Under the pieces are notes generated by a model. The model was given only the letters and a program-made list of their open reading frames with translations, ran no database searches and was not told the DNA's origin. 64,000 nt of DNA from an uncultured Prevotellaceae bacterium (GTDB lineage: Bacteria; Bacteroidota; Bacteroidia; Bacteroidales; Bacteroidaceae): NCBI GenBank assembly GCA_902763615.1, contig CACWSX010000024.1, positions 1 to 64,000 of the forward strand, read 5' to 3'. A program made the position numbers and the translations under genes. Below, piece by piece: positions 53,232-62,956 of the stretch (its first letter is position 1; each line of letters starts with the position of its first letter).

Positions 53232-54485
53232 ATGAGAATAGATATTGATTCATATAGAGAAATCATCGACACGTTGACGCGTAACAAGTCGCGCTCGTTC
53301 CTCACCGGATTCGGTGTGTTCTGGGGCGTCTTCATGCTCGTGGTGTTGATGGGAGGCGGACAGGGCCTGAAGGAGATGCTCTACAAGAACTTCGATGGCT
53401 TTGCGCAGAATACTGTGATTATAGGAGCTGAACAGACCACCAAACCCTATAAGGGCTTCCGTAAGGGGCGCTGGTGGGCGATGGAGTATAAGGATATTGA
53501 TCGTCTGAAGCAGAAAGTGCCTGAACTGAATGCAGCTGCGCCCATCTTGTTCTCAAGTTGGCGAGGCGGTAACACGGCCTATTACGGCGATCAGAAAACT
53601 ACACCAAGAATACAGGGTACTGTGCCAGAACTCGTCGAGATTATAGCACCGAAGCTGTATTACGGACGTTACCTCAACGAGATGGACATCCAGGAGCATC
53701 GTAAGGTGTGTGTCATCGGAAAGAAGGTATATAAAGACCTTTTCAAGGAGGGAGGGGATCCCTGCGGCAAGAAAATCCGCATTGACTCTACCTATTATGA
53801 AGTGGTGGGCGTCGACTATAGCTCGGGTAATATTAATATTGGTGGTCGTACGGAAGAAAAAGTCACCATTCCCATCACGATGATGCAGGCTGCCTTTAAT
53901 CGTGGTAACGAGATCGATGTCATCGCAGCCACAGGCCGGCCGGGTGTCATGATGTCGAAGATTACCCCACGCATCCGTGAGACCGTTGCCAGAGCACATT
54001 ATGTGGATCCTACCGACGAGCAGGGTGTGTTCGTGTTTAACACAGAGCTGATGTTCCAAATGATCAACAATCTCTTCAAGGGGGTCAACATCCTCATTTG
54101 GCTAATCGGTCTGGGAACCCTATTGGCAGGCGCCATCGGTGTGTCGAATATCATGATGGTAACGGTTAAGGAACGTACCACGGAAATTGGTATCCGTCGT
54201 GCCATCGGTGCCACACCAAAGATGATTCTCTCGCAGATCATCTCCGAGAGTATCGTACTGACATTAGTGGCGGGCATGAGTGGTATTCTCTTCGGCGTGA
54301 TGATCCTCCAGATGCTGGAGATGTATAATACGGAGGACGGCATCATCGAGACGCATTTCCAGGTGGGATTCTGGACCGCGATCTTCTGTGCCTTCGTGGT
54401 GAGCTCGCTCGGCGTGCTCGCAGGACTCGCTCCAGCGGCAAGGGCCATGAGTATCAAACCCGTAGACGCAATGAGAGATGAATAA
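53232..54485 (+). CDS. MacB-like ABC permease (FtsX/MacB_PCD), second of two
   Basis: 417 residues with the same architecture: FLTGFGVFWGVFMLVVLMGG as first helix, periplasmic domain to about 275, VNILIWLIGLGTLLAGAIGV, VKERTTEIGIRRAIGATPKM and the end APAARAMSIKPVDAMRDE. It starts 4 nt after its partner. Confidence 0.92.
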   Translation: MRIDIDSYREIIDTLTRNKSRSFLTGFGVFWGVFMLVVLMGGGQGLKEMLYKNFDGFAQNTVIIGAEQTTKPYKGFRKGRWWAMEYKDIDRLKQKVPELNAAAPILFSSWRGGNTAYYGDQKTTPRIQGTVPELVEIIAPKLYYGRYLNEMDIQEHRKVCVIGKKVYKDLFKEGGDPCGKKIRIDSTYYEVVGVDYSSGNINIGGRTEEKVTIPITMMQAAFNRGNEIDVIAATGRPGVMMSKITPRIRETVARAHYVDPTDEQGVFVFNTELMFQMINNLFKGVNILIWLIGLGTLLAGAIGVSNIMMVTVKERTTEIGIRRAIGATPKMILSQIISESIVLTLVAGMSGILFGVMILQMLEMYNTEDGIIETHFQVGFWTAIFCAFVVSSLGVLAGLAPAARAMSIKPVDAMRDE

Positions 54486-54509
54486 TAAAAATAAAAACAA
54501 GATAACATT

Positions 54510-55625
54510 ATGAAAAAGTACAGCAAACTGATTATCGCCGCTATTATCGCGCTGATTTTCATCGGGACATTCGTGTTCCTTTGGCAGAAGAGCCAACCCA
54601 AGGAAGTGGTCTACAATGAGTTTACGCCGAAACAGGACAGTATCCAGAAGACCACCATCATCACCGGTAAGATCGAACCCCGTAACGAGGTCAACATCAA
54701 ACCGCAGATCTCTGGTATCATCTCCGAACTCTACAAGGAACCCGGCGACTATGTGAATGCTGGCGATGTGATTGCCAAGGTAAAGGTGGTGCCTGAAATG
54801 GGTCAGTTGAGTTCTGCTGAGATGCGTGTACGTCTGTCTGAGATCAATCTCAAGCAGTCTGAGACTGACTTCAAACGTATCGAGAACCTGCACGAGCAGA
54901 AACTCGTCAGCGACGATGAGTATGATAAGAGCCGTATTGCGCTTCAGCAGGCTAAGCACGAGAAACTGGCAGCCGAGGATGCATTACAGGTGGTAAGAGA
55001 GGGTTTCTCCAAGGCAAATGCCAAGGCTTCTTCTACCCTGATTCGCTCCACCATCAGTGGTATTATCCTCAACATACCGGTGAAGGTGGGATACTCCGTC
55101 ATCCAGGTCAATACGATGAACGAGGGTACTACGATTGCTACGGTTGCCAATATGAACAATCTGATCTTCCGCGGGAACATTGATGAAACAGAAGTAGGGC
55201 AGTTGGTCAACGGCATGAATATGAAGATTACCATCGGTGCTCTGCAGGATCTGAAGTTCGATGCCTCGCTGGAATATATCTCTCCGAAGGCTGTCGAGTC
55301 GAATGGAGCCAACCAGTTTGAGATCAAGGCTGCTGTGAAACTCGCCGAAGGTGGAAAGATCCGCTCTGGCTATAGTGCCAACGCCGAGATCGTGCTGGCA
55401 AAAGCTGATAATGTGCTCACGATTCCCGAAAGTGCCATCGAGTTCAGTGGCGACTCTACTTTTGTCTATGTCATCAAGGGTGAAGGTAAGGAGAAAACCT
55501 ATGATCGCACTTATGTTGAGACTGGACTCTCTGACGGTGTGAACATCGAAATCAAGAAGGGCATCAGCGTTAAGGATAAGGTACGCGGCCCTGAGATTAT
55601 CACTGACGAAGATACTAAGGAGTAA
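54510..55625 (+). CDS. MacA-like periplasmic adaptor
   Basis: 371 residues. An N-terminal membrane anchor (KLIIAAIIALIFIGTFVFLW), then the lipoyl half-motifs NIKPQISGIISELYKEPGDY and TLIRSTISGIILNIPVKVGY, a coiled-coil hairpin at about 110-165 and a beta-barrel with RGNIDETEVGQLVNGMNMKI. It links the MacB-like transporter to the TolC-like channel encoded next, which starts one base after this stop. Confidence 0.92.
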   Translation: MKKYSKLIIAAIIALIFIGTFVFLWQKSQPKEVVYNEFTPKQDSIQKTTIITGKIEPRNEVNIKPQISGIISELYKEPGDYVNAGDVIAKVKVVPEMGQLSSAEMRVRLSEINLKQSETDFKRIENLHEQKLVSDDEYDKSRIALQQAKHEKLAAEDALQVVREGFSKANAKASSTLIRSTISGIILNIPVKVGYSVIQVNTMNEGTTIATVANMNNLIFRGNIDETEVGQLVNGMNMKITIGALQDLKFDASLEYISPKAVESNGANQFEIKAAVKLAEGGKIRSGYSANAEIVLAKADNVLTIPESAIEFSGDSTFVYVIKGEGKEKTYDRTYVETGLSDGVNIEIKKGISVKDKVRGPEIITDEDTKE

Positions 55626-56957
55626 ATGCTTATGAAGAATGTTATTGTATGCTGCTGTATTTCAGCAGCCCTCACTCTGCCGGTTTCCGCTCAGCCCAAG
55701 CAGTGGAGCCTGCGCGAATGCTGCGACTATGCTGTTGCGAATAATATCAGCATCAAGCAGCAGGAGAACCAGCGGCGTCAACAGGAGATACAGCTCTCGA
55801 CGTCGAAAAACTCCCGTCTGCCGGATCTCAGCGGCTCTATCGGACAGAACTTCTCGTTCGGACGTGGTCTGACGGCTGATAATACTTACTCGAATACCAA
55901 TACCAGTTCGACCAGCATCTCTCTCGGTGCCAGCGTGCCCATCTTTACGGGTTTCCAGATTCCCAATCAGATTAAACTCGACCAACTGAACCTTGAGGCT
56001 GCTACGGCCGACCTTGAGAAGGCGAAGAACGATATCCGTATGCAGGTGGCACAGGCCTATGTGCAGATACTCTATGATATGGAGATAGCTGATGTGGCGC
56101 ATCGCCAGGTTGAGATCGACTCCATGCAAGTGGCTCGTCTGCAGGCGTTCGTTAAAAATGGCAAGGCTGCTGAAGCAGAACTCTCACAGCAGAAAGCCAC
56201 GCTCGCCAATAGTCATCTGACTGCCACTCAGGCCGACAACAATACCCGTCTGGCTCTCCTCACGCTGACGCAGCTCCTTGAGCTCTCATCGCCTGAGGGT
56301 TTCACCATCGTCCGTCCTAATCTGGATAATCTGGGAAATTCAAGCCTTCTGCCTTCCCCCGATCAGATATATGCTGAGGCCCTCGGCATTAAGCCTGAAA
56401 TCGCCGCGCAGATGCTCCGTCTCAAGGGTACCGAGCATAGCATCAAGATTGCTCAGGCAGGCAACTATCCGACGCTCTCTCTTAGTGGCGGAATGGGCAC
56501 TAATTATTACACTACCTCAGGTTTCAAGGCGGATGGCTTCGGCTCTCAGCTGAAGAATAATTTCTCGCAGTATATTGGCTTGAATCTCAATGTGCCCATC
56601 TTTAATCGTTTCCAGACGCGTAACAACATCCGTAATGCTCGTATCACTCAGGAGAATCAGCAACTGGCGCTCGAGAATACGAAGAAGACACTCTATCAGG
56701 ATATCCAGAAGGTGTATTATAATGCGCTGAACGCTCAGGCTAAAGAGAAAGCCTCGCAGCAGGCCGTTGCTACTGCCAACGATGCCTTCCACCTCACACA
56801 GGCGAAGTATGAGAACGGTAAGGCCACCATCACCGAGTTCAATGAGGCAAAGAACAACTATCTGAAATCCGAGTCCGACCTCGTTCAGGCCCGTTATGAG
56901 AATATATACCAGAAGGCACTCATAGAGTTTTATCGGGGTAAGAATCTGAACTTCTGA
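55626..56957 (+). CDS. TolC-family outer-membrane channel
   Basis: 443 residues; the ATG at 55632 is an alternative start. Signal peptide to about SAQPKQWSLRECC, whose start is typical of Bacteroidetes TolC proteins. Two similar helical halves follow, with LQAFVKNGKAAEAELSQQKA and LTQAKYENGKATITEFNEAK, and strand motifs SISLGASVPIFTGFQIPNQI and GLNLNVPIFNRFQTRNNIRN. It completes a tripartite efflux operon. It is convergent with the GH53 gene, the stops being one base apart. Confidence 0.92.
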   Translation: MLMKNVIVCCCISAALTLPVSAQPKQWSLRECCDYAVANNISIKQQENQRRQQEIQLSTSKNSRLPDLSGSIGQNFSFGRGLTADNTYSNTNTSSTSISLGASVPIFTGFQIPNQIKLDQLNLEAATADLEKAKNDIRMQVAQAYVQILYDMEIADVAHRQVEIDSMQVARLQAFVKNGKAAEAELSQQKATLANSHLTATQADNNTRLALLTLTQLLELSSPEGFTIVRPNLDNLGNSSLLPSPDQIYAEALGIKPEIAAQMLRLKGTEHSIKIAQAGNYPTLSLSGGMGTNYYTTSGFKADGFGSQLKNNFSQYIGLNLNVPIFNRFQTRNNIRNARITQENQQLALENTKKTLYQDIQKVYYNALNAQAKEKASQQAVATANDAFHLTQAKYENGKATITEFNEAKNNYLKSESDLVQARYENIYQKALIEFYRGKNLNF

Positions 56958-56958
56958 G

Positions 56959-58203
56959 TTATTTCACCACGACTTTCTGTCCGCGATAAATATAGAGGCC
57001 CTTCTGTGTAGGGGCCTCTTTTAGATTTTTGCCGTTGAGATTGTACCAGCCTCCCCCAGTGTTCTCTACACTGAGGCTACTGATGCCGGCACCCTCGCTC
57101 ACAAAGCTCTTCAGCTCGTAGAGAGCGGGTAGGGCATGTCCCGTCTCATTGTCGAAAAGCGAGGCATCGTACCATTTGTCAGTGACGCGTTTCGTTTTCC
57201 AATCCAAACCGTATTCATTGGCCTCTAAGAACCACCAGAAAAGACCGTTTACATGCTGGTGCTTGTTGAGCATGGTTATCAGTTCTGCTGTGAACTTCTG
57301 CTGACCTTCGTAGGTAAGGGGATAGCCTGTTTCCTTATCGCCCATCTTGTAATGATAGCCACAGCCCGTTTCCACTATCATGATCTGCTTGTCAGGGAAA
57401 TTAATCTCCAATTGTGTCAGTCCTTTGTCGAGATTGCTGATGGGACCTTTATAATATGGATAGTAGGATGTGCCGATGATGTCGTAGTCCACCTCGTTGG
57501 CCTTGATGCGATTGAAGAACGCTACATCAAGCGTCGGGTTGTTGGCACACTGCTCTGTATGGATGATGATTTTGGCCTCAGGACATACCTCGCGACAGGC
57601 TTTGCTAGCATTCTTAAGTGCCTTTGAGAAAGAATCCCAATTGTCGTCAAGATATGCTGTCCAGTCACTGTTGTGCTTTACCTTACAACCATCCCAGAGC
57701 ATGCCAAAACTGATCTCATTACCGATTTGGATAAAGTCGGGTGTAGCTCCTGCTGTTACCATGGCTTCAAGACTATTCTTGGTGTAAGTGTATATGTATT
57801 CAAAGGCGGGGGTATTCACCATTATAAACTCTTGCGGCATCGTCTGATGTTCTGGGTCAGCCCAAGTGTCGCTGTAGTGGAAGTCGAGCATGAATCCAAG
57901 ACCTGCGTCTTTGATTTTTTTCCCAAGCTTCTTCACGTATTCTAGATCCTGTCGTACACCTTGGCCTTTCGCTTCTGCCGAGGCTTTCGAGGGGTCCACA
58001 AACAGACGAACACGCATGGTGTTCAGTCCTTGTTCCTTAAGGAAGGCCAGCAGGTCGGTAATCTTCTTGCCGTCTATGTCCATATAGTTGGCGCCGTTTT
58101 CCTCGTAAGTCAGCAGAAGGGAAACATCGCCGCCCAAGTATTTCTGGGCGGAAACTGTGCAGGTTAACACTATGCATAAAGTCAATAGTAATGATTTCTT
58201 CAT
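56959..58203 (-). CDS. Arabinogalactan endo-beta-1,4-galactanase, GH53
   Basis: 414 residues. Signal peptide MKKSLLLTLCIVLTCTVSAQ. GH53 features: LGGDVSLLLTYEENGANYMD, LKEQGLNTMRVRLFVDP, LDFHYSDTWADPEHQ, the acid/base Glu in FIQIGNEISFGMLW and the nucleophile Glu in IMIVETGCGY. The end WYNLNGKNL...GLYIYRGQKVVVK is the Prevotella-type C-terminal tail, which suggests export to the surface. It hydrolyses type I galactan from plant pectin side chains. No SusCD pair is adjacent, so it stands alone here. Confidence 0.93.
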   Translation of the reverse strand: MKKSLLLTLCIVLTCTVSAQKYLGGDVSLLLTYEENGANYMDIDGKKITDLLAFLKEQGLNTMRVRLFVDPSKASAEAKGQGVRQDLEYVKKLGKKIKDAGLGFMLDFHYSDTWADPEHQTMPQEFIMVNTPAFEYIYTYTKNSLEAMVTAGATPDFIQIGNEISFGMLWDGCKVKHNSDWTAYLDDNWDSFSKALKNASKACREVCPEAKIIIHTEQCANNPTLDVAFFNRIKANEVDYDIIGTSYYPYYKGPISNLDKGLTQLEINFPDKQIMIVETGCGYHYKMGDKETGYPLTYEGQQKFTAELITMLNKHQHVNGLFWWFLEANEYGLDWKTKRVTDKWYDASLFDNETGHALPALYELKSFVSEGAGISSLSVENTGGGWYNLNGKNLKEAPTQKGLYIYRGQKVVVK

Positions 58204-58228
58204 ATTGTTAGTAGCTTAATTATACATT

Positions 58229-58417
58229 TTATTTCTTATGGCGGTTAGCCCGTTGCTCACGGTATTTGGCTTTCTGCCGTGCAGAGCCGCTACCGTGAGC
58301 CCCAGTGATATACTGCTTTTTCTTGGCTTTGGTCTTCACCTTGCCGTCGTCTTTCGGCTTGTCTCCTCCACGTCCGAAGTTGATGCCGTTCTCGAGGATA
58401 TGCTGGAAATCGTCCAT
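58229..58417 (-). CDS. Small basic protein, unknown
   Basis: 62 residues from the ATG at 58417; a longer frame would overlap the preceding gene's end. After MDDFQHILENGINFG the chain is very rich in Lys, Arg, Gly and Gln (KTKAKKKQYITGAHGSGSAR), probably disordered and nucleic-acid binding. It begins 4 nt after the AICAR transformylase stop, so the two are likely co-transcribed. Confidence 0.65.
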   Translation of the reverse strand: MDDFQHILENGINFGRGGDKPKDDGKVKTKAKKKQYITGAHGSGSARQKAKYREQRANRHKK

Positions 58418-58421
58418 AGTT

Positions 58422-59609
58422 TTAATGATGGAACAGACGGACGCCCGTAAACGCCATTGCGATACCATACTTGTCGCAAGTCTCGATCACATTGTCATCG
58501 CGTACAGAGCCACCGGCTTGGGCTATAAACTCCACACCGCTCTTATGGGCGCGCTCGATATTGTCACCGAAGGGGAAGAAGGCATCCGAGCCGAGAGCAA
58601 CCTTTGTGTTCTGGGCGATCCACGCTTTCTTCTCTTCCATCGTCAGCACCTCGGGCTTCTCCTTGAAGAACTGCTGCCAGGCACCGTCACGAAGCACGTC
58701 ATCATGCTCGTCCTCTGAGATATACACGTCGATGGTGTTATCGCGGTCTGCGCGGCGGATATTGTCGATGAAGGGAAGGTTCATCACCTTCGGATGCTGG
58801 CGCAACCACCAGATATCGGCCTTGTTGCCAGCCAGACGGGTACAGTGGATACGGCTCTGCTGACCGGCACCGATACCGATGGCCTGGCCGTCCTTCACAT
58901 AGCAGACACTATTCGACTGTGTATATTTCAATGTGATGAGGGCGATGATCAGGTCGCGCTTGGCCTCAGGGGTGAAGGTCTTGTTCTGCGTGGGCATATT
59001 CTCGAAGAGGGCATCGTCGTCGAGTTTGATCTCATTGCGACCCTGCTCGAAAGTGATGCCGAAACATTGCTTCGTCTCGATGGGAGCGGGCTTGTAGCTG
59101 GGCTCTATCTTAATCACATTATAGGTGCCCTTGCGCTTGTCCTTCAGAATCTCAATGGCCTCAGGGGTGTAGTCAGGCGCAATCACACCGTCGCTCACCT
59201 CGCGCTTCAGCAGCTTGGCGGTTGTGGCGTCGCAAGTATCAGAGAGGGCTACGAAGTCACCATAGCTCGACATACGGTCGGCACCACGGGCTCTGGCATA
59301 GGCGCAGGCGATGGGCGAGGCGTCCAGATCCTTCACATCGTCCACGAAATAGATTTTCTTCAATGTGTCGCTTAGGGGCAGGCCGACGGCTGCGCCAGCA
59401 GGGCTCACATGCTTGAACGAGGCGGCAGCGGGCAGACCGGTAGCAGCCTTTAGCTCCTTCACCAACTGCCAGGCATTAAAGGCATCAAGGAAATTGATGT
59501 AGCCAGGACGGCCGTTGATTACTTCGATGGGTAATTCTCCCTCTGTCATAAAGATTCGTGAGGGCTTCTGATTCGGATTACATCCGTACTTGAGGGCTAA
59601 TTCTTTCAT
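58422..59609 (-). CDS. AICAR formyltransferase, stand-alone
   Basis: 395 residues. The sequence matches the transformylase half of PurH (KYGCNPNQKPSRIF, SFKHVSPAGAAVGLPL, ARGADRMSSYGDFVALSD, VKDGQAIGIGAGQQSRIHC, GSDAFFPFGDNIERAHKSGV and the end QAGGSVRDDNVIE...GIAMAFTGVRLFHH). The IMP cyclohydrolase half is absent, so a separate cyclohydrolase must exist elsewhere. It formylates AICAR in purine synthesis. Promoter box TAACTTTG at 59640-59647. Confidence 0.93.
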   Translation of the reverse strand: MKELALKYGCNPNQKPSRIFMTEGELPIEVINGRPGYINFLDAFNAWQLVKELKAATGLPAAASFKHVSPAGAAVGLPLSDTLKKIYFVDDVKDLDASPIACAYARARGADRMSSYGDFVALSDTCDATTAKLLKREVSDGVIAPDYTPEAIEILKDKRKGTYNVIKIEPSYKPAPIETKQCFGITFEQGRNEIKLDDDALFENMPTQNKTFTPEAKRDLIIALITLKYTQSNSVCYVKDGQAIGIGAGQQSRIHCTRLAGNKADIWWLRQHPKVMNLPFIDNIRRADRDNTIDVYISEDEHDDVLRDGAWQQFFKEKPEVLTMEEKKAWIAQNTKVALGSDAFFPFGDNIERAHKSGVEFIAQAGGSVRDDNVIETCDKYGIAMAFTGVRLFHH

Positions 59610-59639
59610 AAGTTTCTAGTGATTTTTTTAATTTGGGTG

Positions 59640-59647
59640 CAAAGTTA
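59640..59647 (-). promoter_or_regulatory. -7 box of the AICAR transformylase gene
   Basis: TAACTTTG on the minus strand, 31 nt before the start; CTTG at 20 nt is a near match to the -33 element. Confidence 0.55.
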
Positions 59648-59705
59648 CGAAAAAAGTTGTAATTTTGCAAGCGAAGGCGTAATATGTTATGGAAATAGAA
59701 GATAT

Positions 59706-59739
59706 AAAAAAGAGATCCCAGCAATTGAGATCTCTTTTT
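59706..59739. terminator. Terminator downstream of rplS
   Basis: AAAAAGAGATC and GATCTCTTTTT form an 11-bp stem around CCAGCAATTGA with T-runs on both strands; it lies directly after rplS. Confidence 0.88.
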
Positions 59740-59758
59740 ATCTTGTTCACAGTGCGTA

Positions 59759-60121
59759 TTACTCTGCACTAACAGGACGACGCTTCTCCTTGATGCGGGC
59801 AGCCTTACCTGTGAGCTTGCGCAGGTAGTACAGCTTAGCGCGACGCACCTTACCGATTTTGTTCACCTCGATCGAATCGATGTTGGGTGACTCAATGGGG
59901 AAGATACGCTCTACACCTACAGTGCCAGACATCTTGCGAACGGTGAAGCGCTTCTTGTCACCATGACCACAGATCTTGATGACCACACCACGATAGAGCT
60001 GGATACGCTCCTTGGAACCCTCGATAATTTTGTAAGCGACAGTAATGGTGTCACCAGCCTTGAACTCTGGGAACTTTTTGCCGGTTGCAAATGCTTCTTC
60101 AGCAACTTTAATTAAATCCAT
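59759..60121 (-). CDS. rplS: 50S ribosomal protein L19
   Basis: 120 residues from the ATG at 60121. L19 features: [60 protein letters not shown] and [20 protein letters not shown]. It is a single-gene unit here, without rpsP, rimM or trmD. The promoter TACCTTTG at 60219-60226 leaves a leader of about 90 nt that could hold autoregulatory structure. Confidence 0.97.
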   Translation of the reverse strand: MDLIKVAEEAFATGKKFPEFKAGDTITVAYKIIEGSKERIQLYRGVVIKICGHGDKKRFTVRKMSGTVGVERIFPIESPNIDSIEVNKIGKVRRAKLYYLRKLTGKAARIKEKRRPVSAE

Positions 60122-60218
60122 TTTATCTACTAAATAATTAAATTTGTTGTATCGTTCCAACGCAACATAGACGGGCAACTCGTTACTTCCCTCCATCGGT
60201 TACGCCGAAAAGCGGGTG

Positions 60219-60226
60219 CAAAGGTA
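60219..60226 (-). promoter_or_regulatory. -7 box of rplS
   Basis: TACCTTTG on the minus strand, about 98 nt before the rplS start; no good TTTG at the expected -33 position. Confidence 0.5.
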
Positions 60227-60295
60227 CTACTTTTTATCCGTATTACGTGAATGCAACGCATAATCAGTAGAGTAATTATGCTTTTTTAACGGTTG

Positions 60296-61039
60296 CTACT
60301 CGAAATAGAAGGTCAAAACAATCATCTTTGTCTGTCCGCTCTTCACTGCGTTGGCATACATACGCTTGTTTGTGTCCTGCAATTCGTTGGCATGACTGGT
60401 GTCGAGGGCGTTGGTCAGACTATAGCAGAATTTCAGTTCTGGAATCAGTTTGAAGAAGGGTAGGTAGAGGTCACAGCCCAGTCCGATCTCTAGCATGGTA
60501 TCGGTACGTTTCAACTGCAGGAAGTCCTGGTTCTTGCTGGTCAGGTTCACCAACTGACTTACACCGGCTATTATATAAGGACGATAGTTGTTCCAGCGTT
60601 CTGCCGAGAACTTCAAACCAACGGGAAATGAGATATAGGTGCTCTTCATATCCTGTGTCATCTCCAACAGCCTGCCTTCTGGTGTCAGCTCCGTCATATT
60701 ATAAAATGTAAGATGCTTGGCGCCGAAGTGCATGGTGGGTGTGAGGCGCAGGTTCAAGTGTTGTGATAGTCTCAGGTCAGCCAACACACCAACCGAGAAA
60801 CCTGCATTCCACTTATCGGCATCGCAGACAATCGTCTGAGTCTTTGTGGTTCCGTCTTCCATAGTGATGGTCTGTGGTCCGACGTTCTCCAACTCGATAT
60901 CCTGCAGGTTCATACCCACGAGAATACCAAGATGCAAGGGCCGTAAGTCGGTATACGGCTTGTTCTGCACCTTCCTCTCCTGGGCCGTTGTCATGAGGAC
61001 TATCAGGCAGAGAGTGAGCATCAAGAGTGTTCTCTTCAT
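60296..61039 (-). CDS. PorT-family outer-membrane beta-barrel protein
   Basis: 247 residues. Signal peptide MKRTLLMLTLCLIVLMTTAQ. The barrel strands LRPLHLGILVGMNLQDIEL, WNAGFSVGVLADLRL, LNLRLTPTMHFGAKHL, YISFPVGLKFSAERW and PYIIAGVSQLVNL, with the end MIVLTFYFE, closely follow PorT, an outer-membrane factor of type IX secretion in relatives. Whether this one serves T9SS cannot be told from sequence alone. Confidence 0.85.
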   Translation of the reverse strand: MKRTLLMLTLCLIVLMTTAQERKVQNKPYTDLRPLHLGILVGMNLQDIELENVGPQTITMEDGTTKTQTIVCDADKWNAGFSVGVLADLRLSQHLNLRLTPTMHFGAKHLTFYNMTELTPEGRLLEMTQDMKSTYISFPVGLKFSAERWNNYRPYIIAGVSQLVNLTSKNQDFLQLKRTDTMLEIGLGCDLYLPFFKLIPELKFCYSLTNALDTSHANELQDTNKRMYANAVKSGQTKMIVLTFYFE

Positions 61040-61137
61040 CTATGTATTATAACGTGAAAGTTGGGCCTTTTATTATATCACTCACTATTTCGACACTGTA
61101 TAAATTGGGCTTCGTAACTGAAAATGGCTACCTAAAA

Positions 61138-61169
61138 TTTGGTAGATATGAAAAAAGTTCGTACCTTTG
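61138..61169 (+). promoter_or_regulatory. Promoter of the ferredoxin gene
   Basis: TTTG (61138-61141), a 20-nt spacer and TACCTTTG (61162-61169), exact consensus, about 50 nt before the start codon. Confidence 0.75.
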
Positions 61170-61220
61170 CATCACCATAAAAGGGTAATTTAGTATTAAC
61201 AATTTAATTTTTGTAAGATT

Positions 61221-61388
61221 ATGGCATATGTAATTGGTGACGACTGCATCGCTTGCGGTACATGTCAAGGTGAGTGCCCCGTTGAGGCAATTTCTGAGGG
61301 TGAGAAGTATTCTATCAATCCCGATCTGTGCACTGAGTGCGGTACCTGCGCTAGTGTTTGTCCTTCAGAGGCTATTAGCCTGGGCTAA
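61221..61388 (+). CDS. 2[4Fe-4S] ferredoxin
   Basis: 55 residues. Two clostridial-type cluster motifs: CIACGTCQGECP and CTECGTCASVCP, each CX2CX2CX3CP, giving eight Cys ligands for two [4Fe-4S] clusters. It is a low-potential electron carrier, for example for pyruvate:ferredoxin oxidoreductase. It has its own consensus promoter and a strong terminator, so it is a monocistronic, probably highly expressed gene. Confidence 0.96.
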   Translation: MAYVIGDDCIACGTCQGECPVEAISEGEKYSINPDLCTECGTCASVCPSEAISLG

Positions 61389-61407
61389 TCAACAGTTATA
61401 AAAAAAT

Positions 61408-61436
61408 AATCCCCCGCCATTGGCGGGGGATTTTTT
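61408..61436 (+). terminator. Terminator of the ferredoxin gene
   Basis: ATCCCCCGCCA and TGGCGGGGGAT pair with almost no loop and are followed by a T6 run; it also separates the convergent TPR gene. Confidence 0.92.
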
Positions 61437-61450
61437 GTTGTATCATTTTA

Positions 61451-62869
61451 TTATTTCACACCAAGAATCTGCTTTGCGATTTCATTATCAGGATCGATGG
61501 TGATGAGCTTGTTGGCAATTTCCTTAGCCTGAGCCTTGTCGTCCTTAACAATGAAGAAGTAAGCGATGTTGTAGCGATAAGCCTCAATGAGACGAGCTTT
61601 ATCGGTGTTGTCCTTCTCAGCTTTAGGAGCGATGAGCTCGATAAGCTTGTCGTAGTAGGGCTTAGCGAGGCCCTGCTTAGAGTCGGGATCCATCTGGGCA
61701 TTTACACGGGCACGCATGAAGTTTGCATACTCGATAGCATTCTCGAACTTTTCTGCCAGTCCTGCATAGACACCGTCGGCCTGTGTGAAGGCTTCCTTCT
61801 TGGCAACGGGATCTGTCAGTTTGCTAGCATGTTGGGTGTAGAGGCTTCCGAGGGCGGCCATATCAGTAGCGGTTGCCTTCTCTATACCTTCCAGATACTC
61901 CTTGTAGCGTTCGATAGCGTTGACATAGTCTTCCTTCTCAGCATAGGCGTCAGAGAGCTGCTTGATCACACCGGCACGCTTTGCCTTATTGTCGAACTCT
62001 GACTTCAGAGCGAGGTTGTACTGCTCGATAGCCTTGTCGGCCTGCTTCAGACCATTGAAGGCATTGCCCAGATAAGCGTAGTCCAAATAAGAGAACTTAG
62101 CACTGTCAGACTGGTTAAAGAGGGCATCGCCGTACTTTACTGCGTCGTCGAAATTACCGAGTTCGGTGTTGAAAAACATCGCTAAACGGTTCATAGCGGC
62201 ATTGCGGGGCTCTTTGGTCAGTCCTGCCTTTACCTTCTCTAAACCTTCAGCGTGCTTGCCCAAGAAGTAAGAAGCCATAGCGTACTCCACGATGTCGTTC
62301 TTCTCCATCTTACCTACGGGCACCTTGCCATAAGCCTCACGAGCCTTCTCGAACTCGTTGGAGAGGTAGTAGATGTGGCCAGACAGAGCATCAACCTCGA
62401 TATCAGGACGTTGAGCCTTCAGGTCAGCTAACTTCTGTACGGCACCTTTCGGAGAGATCTTGCGATATACGAGTGCGTACTTGTAGTAGCCTGTTGGATC
62501 CTTGGGGTCAGTGTAGGTTGCTTGGTTATAGAAGCCTGCAGCCTTACCTCCCTCATTGGCAAAAGCCTCGATGTCACCCAGAAGGATGAAGGCGGGAGCA
62601 AACTTGTGCTTCGATGCCTCGTCGGCCAGATTGGCAAACGTACGGGCCTGTGCCGTATCCTGAGCCTCGTAGAAAGCACGTCCGATAGCTACGAGAGCCT
62701 CGGGGTTCTTCTTGTTCTTCTTCTGAGCGGTTTTCACTACGTCAGCCTTGTCGGCTGCATTGTTCTTGATGGCCTGCAGGGCTGCGTTGAGCTCTGCCTC
62801 CTGTGCCATTGCGGTGGTGCTGAAACCTGCCAGCAACACACCCATTACTAAATATTTGATCGTTTTCAT
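61451..62869 (-). CDS. Periplasmic TPR protein
   Basis: 472 residues from the ATG at 62869. Signal peptide MKTIKYLVMGVLLAGFSTTA followed by MAQ. At least eight tetratricopeptide units follow, for example YLDYAYLGNAFNGLKQADKA, KQLSDAYAEKEDYVNAIERY and FFIVKDDKAQAKEIANKLIT. TPR solenoids mediate protein contacts. Here it lies next to a PstS-like lipoprotein and a TonB, a neighbourhood often seen near ExbBD/TonB loci in Bacteroidales; it may be an envelope accessory of that system (inference). Confidence 0.88.
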   Translation of the reverse strand: MKTIKYLVMGVLLAGFSTTAMAQEAELNAALQAIKNNAADKADVVKTAQKKNKKNPEALVAIGRAFYEAQDTAQARTFANLADEASKHKFAPAFILLGDIEAFANEGGKAAGFYNQATYTDPKDPTGYYKYALVYRKISPKGAVQKLADLKAQRPDIEVDALSGHIYYLSNEFEKAREAYGKVPVGKMEKNDIVEYAMASYFLGKHAEGLEKVKAGLTKEPRNAAMNRLAMFFNTELGNFDDAVKYGDALFNQSDSAKFSYLDYAYLGNAFNGLKQADKAIEQYNLALKSEFDNKAKRAGVIKQLSDAYAEKEDYVNAIERYKEYLEGIEKATATDMAALGSLYTQHASKLTDPVAKKEAFTQADGVYAGLAEKFENAIEYANFMRARVNAQMDPDSKQGLAKPYYDKLIELIAPKAEKDNTDKARLIEAYRYNIAYFFIVKDDKAQAKEIANKLITIDPDNEIAKQILGVK

Positions 62870-62956
62870 AATTCTCTCGTTTTTTACGTTATACATCTTG
62901 TTAATTATCTCTCGCTTTTATGACGTTTAAAAACTCAGATGGTTTAATGAGTTTTA

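Noticed and set aside
59619..59828. Plus-strand ORF downstream of a TAATTTTG box at 59660-59667
   Set aside because: It runs through the rplS terminator stem and into the antisense of rplS; composition is not protein-like.
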